From NCBI GenBank assembly GCA_035461175.1, contig DATHVR010000200.1, positions 1-37,657 of the forward strand: DNA of 37,657 nt, written 5' to 3'. The translations under genes and the position numbers were made by a program. This document shows positions 22,753 through 33,278 of the stretch, in pieces; within the stretch, counting starts at the first letter, position 1, and each line of letters opens with the position of its first letter. The stretch is from DATHVR01 sp035461175. Its GTDB lineage: Bacteria > Actinomycetota > Acidimicrobiia > Spongiisociales > ZC4RG35. The notes under the pieces are model-generated. The model ran no database searches and had not been told where the DNA came from. It saw only the letters and a list, made by a program, of their open reading frames with translations.

Positions 22753-22765
22753 GTTGGTGTCCTTG

Positions 22766-23290
22766 TCATTGGCTGAGGTAGGGGTCGGACCACTCGGCGA
22801 CGACGGTGTCTCTGATCTGGTTGGGATCCTCGATGCCGGCAGCGAGGAGGTCCATTACCTGTTGGGCTTCTCCGAGGCAGACTCCGCAGCCGAGAGCGTG
22901 GGCTTCGAGACCCTGTCCGTCGGCGCGTACGAAGCAATCGCCGAGGTGGCGGTGGCCGAGCATTTCTTCACAGCCGCAGAAGCAGGGAACCGTCTCGAAG
23001 ATGTCGGAATGGTCCTGGGCCGCCTGGTAGTGGGCCGCCAGTCCGGGCGGAACGTCCGCTGGTGCCAATACCCCACCGGGCGCCACCGCCATCATGTTCT
23101 CGTCAGCGGTGGAAGGGGCTGATTCGACCGCCGGACGGTCTCTCACGGTCGCCTGGAGAGCGACTGCTAGCAGGGCAACAGCGACGATTGAAGCCACGGC
23201 CCAGCCAATCCGAAAGATCCGACGGATCATCCCGTCGAACCGCTGGGGCTCGGCGGAGGGGGCGTTGGGGAATTCGGCTGGGGGCGTCAT
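22766..23290 (-). CDS. PCYCGC-motif membrane protein
   Basis: A 174-residue protein: a polar head, a transmembrane anchor at about residues 25-50 ('GWAVASIVAVALLAVALQ'), a proline/alanine linker, then a conserved domain with 'YQAAQDHSDIFETVPCFCGC', 'GHRHLGDCFVR' and 'ALGCGVCLGEAQQVMDLL'. The PC[YF]CGC signature plus later Cys residues define the PCYCGC family, which is found near copper and other metal genes in Gram-positives and presumably binds metal outside the membrane. It heads the minus-strand operon of the copper island. Confidence 0.85.
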   Translation of the reverse strand: MTPPAEFPNAPSAEPQRFDGMIRRIFRIGWAVASIVAVALLAVALQATVRDRPAVESAPSTADENMMAVAPGGVLAPADVPPGLAAHYQAAQDHSDIFETVPCFCGCEEMLGHRHLGDCFVRADGQGLEAHALGCGVCLGEAQQVMDLLAAGIEDPNQIRDTVVAEWSDPYLSQ

Positions 23291-23438
23291 TAGCGCACAT
23301 GGTGCTTGCTCAGCTCGCCTTTGCAGACGGACCGTCGTCCCGAAACCGGGGGACGAAAGTCCCTTCCGAGCCCTCGTCTGACCGACCGCCGATCCTCTTC
23401 CGTGTCGTCTCTGACCGGTGACACAATAAAATCAGGGC

Positions 23439-23465
23439 TTGACATATACCCTACCCCCCTATACT
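23439..23465 (+). promoter_or_regulatory. Promoter with CsoR-like C-tract operator
   Basis: TTGACA (23439-23444) and TATACT (23460-23465) flank a 15-base spacer. The span 23445-23463 reads TATACCC-TA-CCCCCC-TATA: a C-tract flanked by TATA, as in CsoR/RcnR-type operators. Because it fills the spacer, a bound repressor would block RNA polymerase. It lies 42 bases before the YHS gene start. Confidence 0.65.
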
Positions 23466-23507
23466 GTCTCGGTTGCGGATGATCAAATCCCAGAAGGGAG
23501 CCGCCCA

Positions 23508-23762
23508 ATGAAGAACCCAGTCCGTCCCTCCACCCAACACGGTCACCACCATGCCCCGTCTTCGGAGGCGATCGTCGGCGTTTCATCCGAGGACGTCGCC
23601 GAGTGCCCGGTGATGCTGGGGACTCCGGTCGTCAAGAGTGACGCCGAGGCCGAAGGCCTCGTCCGCGAGCATGACGGCCGCCGCTACTGGCTTTGCTGTG
23701 ACACCTGCGCCGACCTCTTCGATGGCGACCCCGACCGGTACACGAGGCTGCCTGAACACTGA
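23508..23762 (+). CDS. YHS-domain metal-binding protein
   Basis: An 84-residue protein. The ATG at 23508 has an AAGGGAG site (about 23494-23500); the longer frame from 23439 covers the promoter and is not coding. After a His-rich head ('TQHGHHHAP') it has the YHS domain: 'VAECPVMLGTPVVKSD', 'HDGRRYWLCCDTCADLFDGDP', with Cys residues expected to bind copper or another soft metal. YHS domains occur in copper P-ATPases and as separate chaperone-like proteins. It is first in the csoR-copB operon. Confidence 0.88.
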   Translation: MKNPVRPSTQHGHHHAPSSEAIVGVSSEDVAECPVMLGTPVVKSDAEAEGLVREHDGRRYWLCCDTCADLFDGDPDRYTRLPEH

Positions 23763-23816
23763 TTGATCGGATCGACCAAAGAGGGACACCTTCTCCCCTG
23801 GAAGCAAGGAGCACGA

Positions 23817-24098
23817 ATGCGCGGGTACGCCATCAACAAAGAGGACTATCTCAAGCGCCTGGCCCGGATCGAGGGACAGGTGCGGGGACTCCAGCGGATG
23901 ATCGGTGAGGACAAGTACTGCATCGACGTCCTCACCCAGGTCAACGCCGTGACCGCCGCCCTCAAGGGCGTGGCGGTGGGGCTGCTGGACGAACACGTCC
24001 GCCACTGCGTGACGGCGGCGGCCGAGCAAGGTGACGAGCAGGCGAACGAGATGGTGACCGAGGCAACCCGGGCCATCGAACGGTTGATCCGCTCATGA
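23817..24098 (+). CDS. csoR: CsoR-type copper-sensing repressor
   Basis: A 93-residue all-helical DUF156 regulator. The start is the ATG at 23817 after AAGGAG (23806-23811). The copper ligands of CsoR are all present with correct spacing: Cys in 'DKYCIDVLTQ', and His and Cys in 'DEHVRHCV' (H-x3-C), matching the C-H-C pattern of M. tuberculosis CsoR. The 'YLKRLARIEGQVRGLQRM' motif is the family's DNA-binding helix. It should repress the promoter at 23439-23465 and release on Cu(I) binding. It overlaps the upstream frame of copB (ATGA). Confidence 0.92.
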   Translation: MRGYAINKEDYLKRLARIEGQVRGLQRMIGEDKYCIDVLTQVNAVTAALKGVAVGLLDEHVRHCVTAAAEQGDEQANEMVTEATRAIERLIRS

Positions 24099-24115
24099 GA
24101 ACGAAGGAATCACCC

Positions 24116-26206
24116 ATGACAGACCATTCACATCACTCACACACCGACACCCACGACCACCAGATGACGGACACTCACGGGCCGGCAGAAAACGAAGCAT
24201 CCCAGGCCGCCCACCACGGCCATGCCGGGGGCGGCCATGACAAACACGCCGGTCACAGCGTTGCCATGTTCCGGGACCGGTTCTGGCTGTCGCTTCTCCT
24301 CACCCTGCCGGTGGTCTTCTACTCGGAGATGATCCAGGACTGGTTCGGCTACGCCGCTCCCTCTTTCCCCGGCTCCGACTGGATCGCCCCGGTGCTGGGA
24401 ACGGTGATCTTCGTCTACGGCGGCTCGCCGTTCCTGAAGGGAGCGGTACAGGAAGCAAGGGACCGCCAACCCGGGATGATGCTGCTCATCGGGATGGCGA
24501 TCACGGTGGCATTCGTTGCCTCGGCCGCCACCACGCTCGGCTGGTTCGACCTCGACTTCTGGTGGGAACTGGCCGCACTGATCACCATCATGCTCCTCGG
24601 TCACTGGATGGAGATGCGGGCCATCGGACAGGCCCGCGGCGCCTTGGCGGCGCTGGCCGAACTGCTACCCGACGAGGCCGAACGGGTCACGGACGGTGAA
24701 ACCGAAACCATCTCGGTCGCCGACCTCAGAGTCGACGATGTGGTGCTGGTCCGCCCCGGAGCCCGGGTGCCGGCCGACGGCGACATCGTCAGCGGCGAGG
24801 TCGAGATGGACGAATCGATGGTCACGGGCGAGTCGAAGCCGGTCCCCAAGGGCGAAGGCGACCACGTGGTGGCCGGCACGGTCGCCACCGACAGCTCCAT
24901 CCGGGTGCGGGTGACCGCCGTGGGCGAGGACACCGCTCTGGCCGGGATCCAGCGGCTAGTGGCCCAGGCCCAGGAGTCACGCTCCCGGGCCCAGGTTCTA
25001 GCCGACCGGGCCGCCGCCCTCCTCTTCTACGTGGCGGTGGCCGCCGCAGTCGTGACTGTGATCGCCTGGACGATCGTGGGACAGCCCGACCAGGCTGTGG
25101 TCCGTACGGTGGCTGTACTGGTCATCGCCTGTCCCCACGCCCTCGGCCTCGCCATCCCCCTCGTCATCGCCATCTCGACTTCTATGGCAGCCCGCAACGG
25201 CATCCTGGTCAAGGACCGTCTCGCACTGGAGCGGATGCGCACCGTCGACGTGGTCCTGTTCGATAAAACCGGCACCCTCACCAAAGGGAGCCACCGGCTA
25301 ACCGGACTGGCGACCATCGATGGAGACGACGACCGGGTGCTGGCGACGGCAGCGGCGGTCGAGTCGGACTCGGAGCATCCGCTTGCCCGGGCCATCGTCA
25401 CCGCCGCCAAAGAACGCGGCCAGATCCCTACTGCGTCGGGTTTCAAGTCGATGAGCGGACGGGGCGTTGAAGCCGACGTCGACGGCTCCAAAGTGGCGGT
25501 GGGAGGACCGACCATGCTGGCCGAACGGACCCTGGAGGTCCCGTCGGCGCTCGATACCTCCGTGCAGGAGTGGAAAAGACGCGGCGCCGCCGTCCTGTAT
25601 GTGATCGAGAACGATCGCGTCACCGGGGCCTTCTCCGTCGAGGACGAGGTGCGGGCCGAGTCCCGCCAGGCCATCGACGAGCTCCACAAGCTGGGCGTCA
25701 AGGTGGCAATGATCACCGGCGATGCTCGCCAGGTCGCCGACGCCGTGGCCGCCGAGCTCGACATCGACCAGGTCCTCGCCGAGGTACTGCCCGAAGACAA
25801 GCACTCCGAGGTCGAAAAGCTCCAACAGCAAGCGCAGCGGGTGGCGATGGTCGGCGACGGAGTCAACGACGCTCCTGCCCTGGCCCAGGCCGATGTCGGC
25901 ATCGCAATCGGCGCCGGTACCGACGTCGCCATCGAGTCGGCCGGGATCGTCCTCGCCTCCGACGACCCACGCGGCGTAGTCGCCATCCACCGCCTCTCCA
26001 AGGCGGGCTATCGCAAAATGCTCCAGAACCTGGCCTGGGCCACCGGCTACAACGTGATCGCCATCCCCCTTGCCGCCGGCGCCCTGGCCTGGGCGGGGAT
26101 CGTGCTCGCTCCCGCCGCTGCCGCCGTACTGATGAGCGCCTCCACCGTGATCGTGGCCATCAACGCCCAGTTCCTCCGCCGCCTCCAGCTCCGCCCGTCC
26201 ACATGA
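24116..26206 (+). CDS. copB: CopB-type copper-translocating P1B ATPase
   Basis: A 696-residue pump. The ATG at 24116 has an AAGGAA site; an ATG at 24095 overlaps csoR and is an alternative. The N-terminus is a His-rich metal-binding tail ('HSHHSHTDTHDH...HHGHAGGGHDKHAGH' in pieces) instead of CxxC domains. Next come the A-domain 'TGES' (237-240), the membrane motif CPH at 339-341 (CopB-type, versus CPC in CopA), the phosphorylation site D383 in 'DKTGTLTKG', 'HPLARAI', 'GDGVNDAPALAQADVGIAIG' and terminal 'STVIVAINAQFLRR'. CopB pumps export copper (Cu+/Cu2+) or silver. The stop overlaps the cytochrome gene start. Confidence 0.93.
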   Translation: MTDHSHHSHTDTHDHQMTDTHGPAENEASQAAHHGHAGGGHDKHAGHSVAMFRDRFWLSLLLTLPVVFYSEMIQDWFGYAAPSFPGSDWIAPVLGTVIFVYGGSPFLKGAVQEARDRQPGMMLLIGMAITVAFVASAATTLGWFDLDFWWELAALITIMLLGHWMEMRAIGQARGALAALAELLPDEAERVTDGETETISVADLRVDDVVLVRPGARVPADGDIVSGEVEMDESMVTGESKPVPKGEGDHVVAGTVATDSSIRVRVTAVGEDTALAGIQRLVAQAQESRSRAQVLADRAAALLFYVAVAAAVVTVIAWTIVGQPDQAVVRTVAVLVIACPHALGLAIPLVIAISTSMAARNGILVKDRLALERMRTVDVVLFDKTGTLTKGSHRLTGLATIDGDDDRVLATAAAVESDSEHPLARAIVTAAKERGQIPTASGFKSMSGRGVEADVDGSKVAVGGPTMLAERTLEVPSALDTSVQEWKRRGAAVLYVIENDRVTGAFSVEDEVRAESRQAIDELHKLGVKVAMITGDARQVADAVAAELDIDQVLAEVLPEDKHSEVEKLQQQAQRVAMVGDGVNDAPALAQADVGIAIGAGTDVAIESAGIVLASDDPRGVVAIHRLSKAGYRKMLQNLAWATGYNVIAIPLAAGALAWAGIVLAPAAAAVLMSASTVIVAINAQFLRRLQLRPST

Positions 26207-26574
26207 GACGCTTGGCATTGGCGGCGCTGGCGCTGGCGCTGGCCGGCTGCGGCGGCACAGATCCCAGCTCGGGCTCCCCGTCGGCGGAGCCCGAGCTGAT
26301 AGAGAAAGGGCGGACGCTGTACGCCGAAAACTGCGCCGAATGTCACGGCGAGGACCTGCGAGGCACCGACCAGGGACCTTCGTTCCTCTCGCCGGTCTAC
26401 GAGCCGGGCCATCACGGGGACGGCGCCTTCCTCCTCGCCGTTCAGGCCGGTGTCCGCGCCCATCACTGGAAATTCGGAGACATGCCGCCTGTCGAAGGTC
26501 TGACTCCCGACGACGTGGAGGCGATCGTCGCCTTCGTGCGGGAGACTCAACGAACCGAAGGATTCGAACCGTGA
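26203..26574 (+). CDS. c-type cytochrome lipoprotein
   Basis: A 123-residue monoheme cytochrome c. Its ATG overlaps the TGA of copB (ATGA), so it is co-translated. The signal peptide ends in a lipobox 'LALAGC', then a Ser/Pro linker. The heme site is 'LYAENCAECHGEDLRG' (CxxCH), with the second axial ligand likely Met in 'FGDMPPVEGLTPDDVEAIVAFV'. It should sit outside the membrane, perhaps passing electrons during oxidation of Cu(I) or feeding an oxidase. A gene of this kind in a copper operon is not unusual, but its exact role is unknown. Confidence 0.88.
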   Translation: MRRLALAALALALAGCGGTDPSSGSPSAEPELIEKGRTLYAENCAECHGEDLRGTDQGPSFLSPVYEPGHHGDGAFLLAVQAGVRAHHWKFGDMPPVEGLTPDDVEAIVAFVRETQRTEGFEP

Positions 26575-26885
26575 AGATCTGCAGGCACGACCGGATCAGC
26601 CGGTCCCGCTCTCCCGTTCGGCAACGCCCTCGAATGGCGCTTCTTGCCACGGCGCCGACCTTTCGGGAGATTACGAGCGGAGAACCCCAACCCGGATGGG
26701 TCTTACTCACCCCCACCCCACGACTCTTCGCGTCACGCTTGGCACCACTCCGACAGTCCTGGTCGAGTTCATTCGGACGGGTCGGATTTCCCCAGGCGAG
26801 GATGCCCAGCTTCGGTGAAAGGCTCAGCGAAGCCGAGATCTGCGCGTGGTCAGCCGTTGGAGGCATCCACCCCGGCGTCGACTAG
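26571..26885 (+). pseudogene. Decayed second cytochrome c gene
   Basis: Cytochrome c pieces appear in order but in changing frames. They are 'NGASCHGADLSGD' (26633-26671), then 'ENPNPDGSYSPPPHDSSRHAW' in another frame (from about 26680), then 'VLVEFIRTGR' back in the first (about 26760), then 'GFPQARMPSFGERLSEAEI' in the third (about 26785-26842). This is the order of a 'CxxCHG...W..PN.DG.YP.PPHD..GHTWHH...MP.FG..LSD.EI' cytochrome. The first heme cysteine is now glycine (GGC where TGC is expected). The GTG at 26571 overlaps the upstream cytochrome stop and may be the old start. Three frame changes plus a lost ligand make a sequencing artefact unlikely. Confidence 0.65.
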
Positions 26886-26914
26886 CACGATTTCGTCCTA
26901 TACGATCCCTACTG

Positions 26915-27265
26915 ATGGTGAGACGGAACGACCTGCCCTACCTCGTGGCGGTGTGGCTGGCCGCTACTGCGATCGTCGGCCTGCTGGCGATGCATGGTTT
27001 GAACCCTGCCGTGTTCCAGTTCGACCAGGCGAACAGCCACGATCTCCACCGCGTGGAAGACGCGGACGAAGTCAGTCATACTGCCATAGGCGTCTGTGTG
27101 TTCGCAGTCTTCGGGTTCGCGGGTCTCGCTCTCCTCCCGTCGACTCAGCGACGGCGGAACATTACAAACCTGACCCGCTTCAGCCTCGCACCCCTGACCA
27201 GGACGCCCGGCCCCCCAGTGGCCGGGCGGCAACGTCTAGCGGACCTTTGCGTGCTCCGGCTCTAA
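26915..27265 (+). CDS. Small two-helix membrane protein (DUF6153-like)
   Basis: A 116-residue frame with a first helix 'YLVAVWLAATAIVGLLAMHGL', a middle acidic/His loop ('ANSHDLHRVEDADEVSHTAIG') and a second helix 'VCVFAVFGFAGLALLP'. The 'GLLAMHG' signature and overall length recall DUF6153 proteins, which are small actinobacterial membrane proteins found near copper genes; this is not certain. A G/C hairpin (27204-27228) lies inside the last 20 codons, so the true C-terminus may have been altered or the gene may end by frameshift. The start is the ATG at 26915. Confidence 0.5.
   Translation: MVRRNDLPYLVAVWLAATAIVGLLAMHGLNPAVFQFDQANSHDLHRVEDADEVSHTAIGVCVFAVFGFAGLALLPSTQRRRNITNLTRFSLAPLTRTPGPPVAGRQRLADLCVLRL
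27204..27228 (+). terminator. Hairpin at the end of the copB transcript
   Basis: Arms 27204-27212 (CGCCCGGCC) and 27220-27228 are perfect, with a 7-base loop. It lies within the 3' end of the 26915 frame and before the cupredoxin gene. Confidence 0.55.
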
Positions 27266-27319
27266 GCCGACCGCTCACCCACCATCCCGCACAGATCAAC
27301 CCTGAACCAGGAGCAAGAC

Positions 27320-27832
27320 ATGAGAATTCGATCAGTTCGACTGATCCTGTCAGCCTTTGCCGTGATGCTGCTGATCGCCGCATGCGCCGACTCGGCCGAC
27401 GACACGCCCACCACCGCCCCCGACGCCGACGACGACCACACCGAGTTTGCCTTCGGCGAACCCGCATCTGTCGAAGACGCCGACCGCACCGTCGAGGTCA
27501 TCGCCACCGACGACCTTCGTTTCAATCCGGATTCGGTGACGGTCACCGAAGGAGAGACCATCCACTTTCGGGTCGTCAACGAAGGACAGCTCCCCCACGA
27601 CTTCACGCTCGGCGACGAAGCCGCCCAGCAGGAACACGAAGAGGAGATGAAGGAGATGGCGGAGATGGGGGGCATGGAGATGCATGACGAACCCAACGCC
27701 GTCGCCTTGGCCGCCGGCGAAACCAAAGAACTGGCGTGGACGTTCACCCAGGGTGGCACCGTCCTGTTCGGCTGCCATCAGCCCGGCCACTACGACGCCG
27801 GCATGAAAGGAGAAGTCACGGTCGGAGGATGA
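27320..27832 (+). CDS. Cupredoxin-domain lipoprotein
   Basis: A 170-residue protein, ATG at 27320 after AGGAG. The signal peptide ends in lipobox 'LLIAAC', followed by an Asp/Thr-rich linker. The cupredoxin fold is clear: 'LRFNPDSVTVTEGETIHFRVVN', 'GQLPHDFTLG' (first copper His) and 'TVLFGCHQPGHYDAGMKGEVTV' with Cys, His and Met ligands. A Glu/Met-rich insertion ('EEEMKEMAEMGGMEMHDEP') sits between the two ligand blocks and could itself bind copper. It is likely a periplasmic copper carrier of the island. Confidence 0.9.
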   Translation: MRIRSVRLILSAFAVMLLIAACADSADDTPTTAPDADDDHTEFAFGEPASVEDADRTVEVIATDDLRFNPDSVTVTEGETIHFRVVNEGQLPHDFTLGDEAAQQEHEEEMKEMAEMGGMEMHDEPNAVALAAGETKELAWTFTQGGTVLFGCHQPGHYDAGMKGEVTVGG

Positions 27833-27907
27833 CCGGGCCGTCACCGCGACACCCGGGTGGGCTAGGAGGTAGGTCCGACAGAATCGGCACCAACCGAGCA
27901 TCCGACG

Positions 27908-27960
27908 GGGAGGGCAGGAACGACCGGGAACACCGGGATACCGGGACCTCGTGCCCTCCC
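27908..27960 (+). repeat. Hairpin with three ACCGGGA repeats in its loop
   Basis: Arms 27908-27916 and 27952-27960 (9 bp) enclose a 35-base loop holding CCGGGA at 27924, 27933 and 27941. It sits in the gap between the cupredoxin and SHOCT genes. It may be an attenuator or a protein site. Confidence 0.4.
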
Positions 27961-28004
27961 TCCCCCAGCACGGGGCCGGGCAACTTGATGAAGGAGGTGA
28001 GACC

Positions 28005-28226
28005 ATGTGGCACTGGAACGGAATGGGAGCCTGGGGATGGATCATGATGATCATCTTCTGGATCGCTGTCGCTGCATTGATCGTTTGGACGGTGCGCTCT
28101 GTGAGCGGACAGGCACGACCCGATCCCGATCAGGCGATGAGAGTCCTCGACGAACGCTTCGCTCGGGGCGAGATCGACCAACAGGAATACGAAGAACGCC
28201 GCCGCGTCCTCAAGAGCAACCGCTGA
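28005..28226 (+). CDS. SHOCT-domain membrane protein
   Basis: A 73-residue protein. The ATG at 28005 has a strong GAAGGAGGTG site; the longer frame from 27951 lacks one. One transmembrane helix ('WGWIMMIIFWIAVAALIVWTV') follows a Trp/Met-rich head 'MWHWNGMGAWG'. The C-terminus is a classic SHOCT motif: 'AMRVLDERFARGEIDQQEYEERRRVL'. SHOCT domains are short oligomerisation modules. Met/Trp/His-rich SHOCT proteins are common beside copper genes, where they may bind copper. It is last in the island. Confidence 0.88.
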   Translation: MWHWNGMGAWGWIMMIIFWIAVAALIVWTVRSVSGQARPDPDQAMRVLDERFARGEIDQQEYEERRRVLKSNR

Positions 28227-28493
28227 CATCGAAAGTCTCTGACGTTGGCTTCGGCTTGGCGCGGAAAAGGAAACGCGAAGGTGGTAGTGCACCGTCCGGC
28301 GCCCTCTGTCGGTCCACGCACATTCCACTGGTCTGCGCTCAGGGTTTCGCCCGAGGGCCGTCACCCGGCGGTGTAGGAGAGCCATTCGCCGTCTTCTGCG
28401 ATCTCGACGACACCCGGAGAGATGGTGTGCACACTCAACGACATGAGGGGAGGGCCGAAGCCCTCCCCTCACGCAGTTTGACTCCGCCCGGAA
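28227..28493. other. Intergenic region between copper island and nrdJ
   Basis: 267 bases. The nrdJ terminator (28445-28470) lies at its right end. A 27-codon minus-strand frame (28361-28444) starts at the terminator. The remainder shows no recognisable gene or repeat. Confidence 0.4.
28445..28470 (-). terminator. Terminator hairpin of nrdJ
   Basis: A perfect 11-bp stem (28445-28455 with 28460-28470, GAGGGGAGGGC and its complement) closes on a CGAA tetraloop, 23 bases after the nrdJ stop codon on the minus strand. Confidence 0.85.
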
Positions 28494-31859
<3,366 letters not shown>

Positions 31860-31902
31860 CGTCGCCCTCCCAAGGCCTTGGCGTCACTGCGCCGTCAGGT
31901 AC

Positions 31903-31923
31903 TTATCCACAAATTTGCCCACA
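31903..31923. promoter_or_regulatory. Two DnaA-box-like sites upstream of nrdJ
   Basis: TTATCCACA at 31903-31911 is a perfect DnaA box; TTGCCCACA at 31915-31923 matches 7 of 9. They are 12 bases apart, in the same orientation, 44 bases before the nrdJ start. DnaA control of RNR genes is known for E. coli nrdAB. Confidence 0.5.
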
Positions 31924-31924
31924 A

Positions 31925-31972
31925 CCACAACATGATGGGTCGTCGGAACGGTCTGGCCCCTATATGTTGCGT
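31925..31972. promoter_or_regulatory. Pair of NrdR-box-like sites
   Basis: CCACAACATGATGGGT (31925-31940) and CCCCTATATGTTGCGT (31957-31972) each match about 11-12 of 16 positions of the NrdR box (ACACWATATATWGTGT). Their starts are 32 bases apart, about three helical turns, the spacing typical of NrdR tandem boxes. NrdR would repress nrdJ when dATP is plentiful. Confidence 0.6.
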
Positions 31973-32215
31973 GGTTGCACGAGTGTAATTACATCGATGG
32001 CACTCGTCAAATACTCCCTGTATCGGACGGATGTTGGGGCCACCTCGGTGCGTTCCGTAGTTGTAGCGGAGGGGTGTGACAGATTCCCAGCCCAGCAGCG
32101 GGAGGCTTTTCGCGACACCGGGTACTTTTCGCGACACCGCCGGCCGGTGCGTTCCAGCTCGTCGTTGGGCACGCCCGGCGCGATAATCGGATGAGGACCA
32201 ACGACGGAGGGAACC
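31973..32215. other. Divergent intergenic region, nrdJ / aldolase
   Basis: 243 bases upstream of both nrdJ and the aldolase gene. It holds the 15-base direct repeat at 32106-32139 and a GGAGGG ribosome site for the aldolase at its right end. No gene is seen. Confidence 0.4.
32106..32139. repeat. 15-base direct repeat, period 19
   Basis: CTTTTCGCGACACCG occurs at 32106-32120 and again, identical, at 32125-32139, separated by GGTA. On the minus strand it reads CGGTGTCGCGAAAAG twice, which resembles ends of some actinobacterial insertion sequences. No transposase is nearby. Confidence 0.65.
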
Positions 32216-33265
32216 ATGGACATCGCCGCCATGCTCGGCGCCGAAGCCGACGAGCTGCTCGGATTCACCGCACAGGGGATACCCAAGGACCAACTCACGC
32301 TCCCCGGCGGTGACGTCATCGAGCGTTCGTACGCAGGCTCGGACCGCAACCCACAGGTCCTGCGCAACCTCGCCCAGCTCTTCGGCCATGGAAGGCTCGG
32401 CGGGACGGGCTACGTGTCGATCCTCCCCGTGGACCAGGGAATCGAGCACTCCGCCGCCGCATCGTTCGCACCGAACCCCGCGTACTTCGATCCCGCGAAC
32501 ATCGTGGAGCTCGCGATAGAGGGTGGCTGCAATGCAGTGGCGAGTACGTTCGGTGTCCTCGGCGCGGTGTCGCGCACCTACGCCCACCGCATCCCGTTCA
32601 TCGTGAAGCTCAACCACAACGAGCTGCTCACCTACCCGGCGCAGTACGACCAGGTCATGTACGGATCCGTCGACCGGGCGTGGGACCTCGGAGCGGCGGG
32701 CGTCGGTGCGACGATCTACTTCGGATCCTCCGAGGCGACCCGCCAGATCCAGGAGGTCGCGGACGCGTTCGAGCGTGCCCACGATCTCGGGATGTTCACG
32801 GTGCTGTGGTGCTACCTGCGCAACAGCGACTTCAAGGTCGACGGTGTCAACCATGAGGGCGCTGCCGACCTCACCGCCCAGGCCAACCACCTCGGCGTCA
32901 CGATCGAGGCCGACATCATCAAGCAGAAGCAGCCGGAGTCGAAGAACGGCTATGAGGCCGTCGGCTTCGGTCGCACCCACCCGAAGGTGTACTCCGAGCT
33001 CATGTCCGACAACCCGATCGACTGGACCCGGTGGCAGGTGGCGAACTGCTACATGGGTCGAATCGCGCTCATCAACTCCGGCGGCGCATCCGCGGGTGCG
33101 GGGGACCTCGAGCAGGCGGTGCGCACGGCCGTGATCAACAAGCGGGCGGGCGGGACCGGCCTGATCTCCGGCCGCAAGGCGTTCCAGCGTCCGATGGCCG
33201 AGGGCATCGAGCTGCTCAACGCGATCCAGGACGTGTACCTGAGCGACGAGGTGACGATCGCCTAG
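32216..33265 (+). CDS. fbaB: Class I fructose-bisphosphate aldolase (FbaB/DhnA type)
   Basis: A 349-residue aldolase for glycolysis and gluconeogenesis. The ATG at 32216 follows GGAGGG. Family marks are 'RLGGTGYVSILPVDQGIEHS', 'FIVKLNHNELLTYP', 'GAAGVGATIYFGS', and 'EADIIKQKQPES', where K236 (of IKQK) is the likely Schiff-base lysine by comparison with E. coli FbaB. It ends 'INSGGASAGAGDLEQAV' and 'RKAFQRPMAEGIELLNAIQ'. Length agrees with E. coli FbaB (350). It is 13 bases ahead of the hypoxanthine phosphoribosyltransferase gene and probably in one operon with it. Confidence 0.93.
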   Translation: MDIAAMLGAEADELLGFTAQGIPKDQLTLPGGDVIERSYAGSDRNPQVLRNLAQLFGHGRLGGTGYVSILPVDQGIEHSAAASFAPNPAYFDPANIVELAIEGGCNAVASTFGVLGAVSRTYAHRIPFIVKLNHNELLTYPAQYDQVMYGSVDRAWDLGAAGVGATIYFGSSEATRQIQEVADAFERAHDLGMFTVLWCYLRNSDFKVDGVNHEGAADLTAQANHLGVTIEADIIKQKQPESKNGYEAVGFGRTHPKVYSELMSDNPIDWTRWQVANCYMGRIALINSGGASAGAGDLEQAVRTAVINKRAGGTGLISGRKAFQRPMAEGIELLNAIQDVYLSDEVTIA

Positions 33266-33278
33266 CGAAGCGCCGACC

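Noticed and set aside
23761..23779. Third TetR palindrome (TTGATCGGATCGACCAA) before csoR
   Set aside because: The arms mismatch at several positions and the context is the copper operon, so similarity to the TetR operators is weak.
25298..26866. 522-residue minus-strand open frame opposite copB
   Set aside because: Arg/Gly-rich shadow of the ATPase frame; the plus strand carries every P-type ATPase motif in order.
31860..32215. Cobalamin riboswitch in front of the B12-dependent reductase
   Set aside because: No B12-box (GCCACTG-type) or fitting stem arrangement was seen in the leader, which is short.
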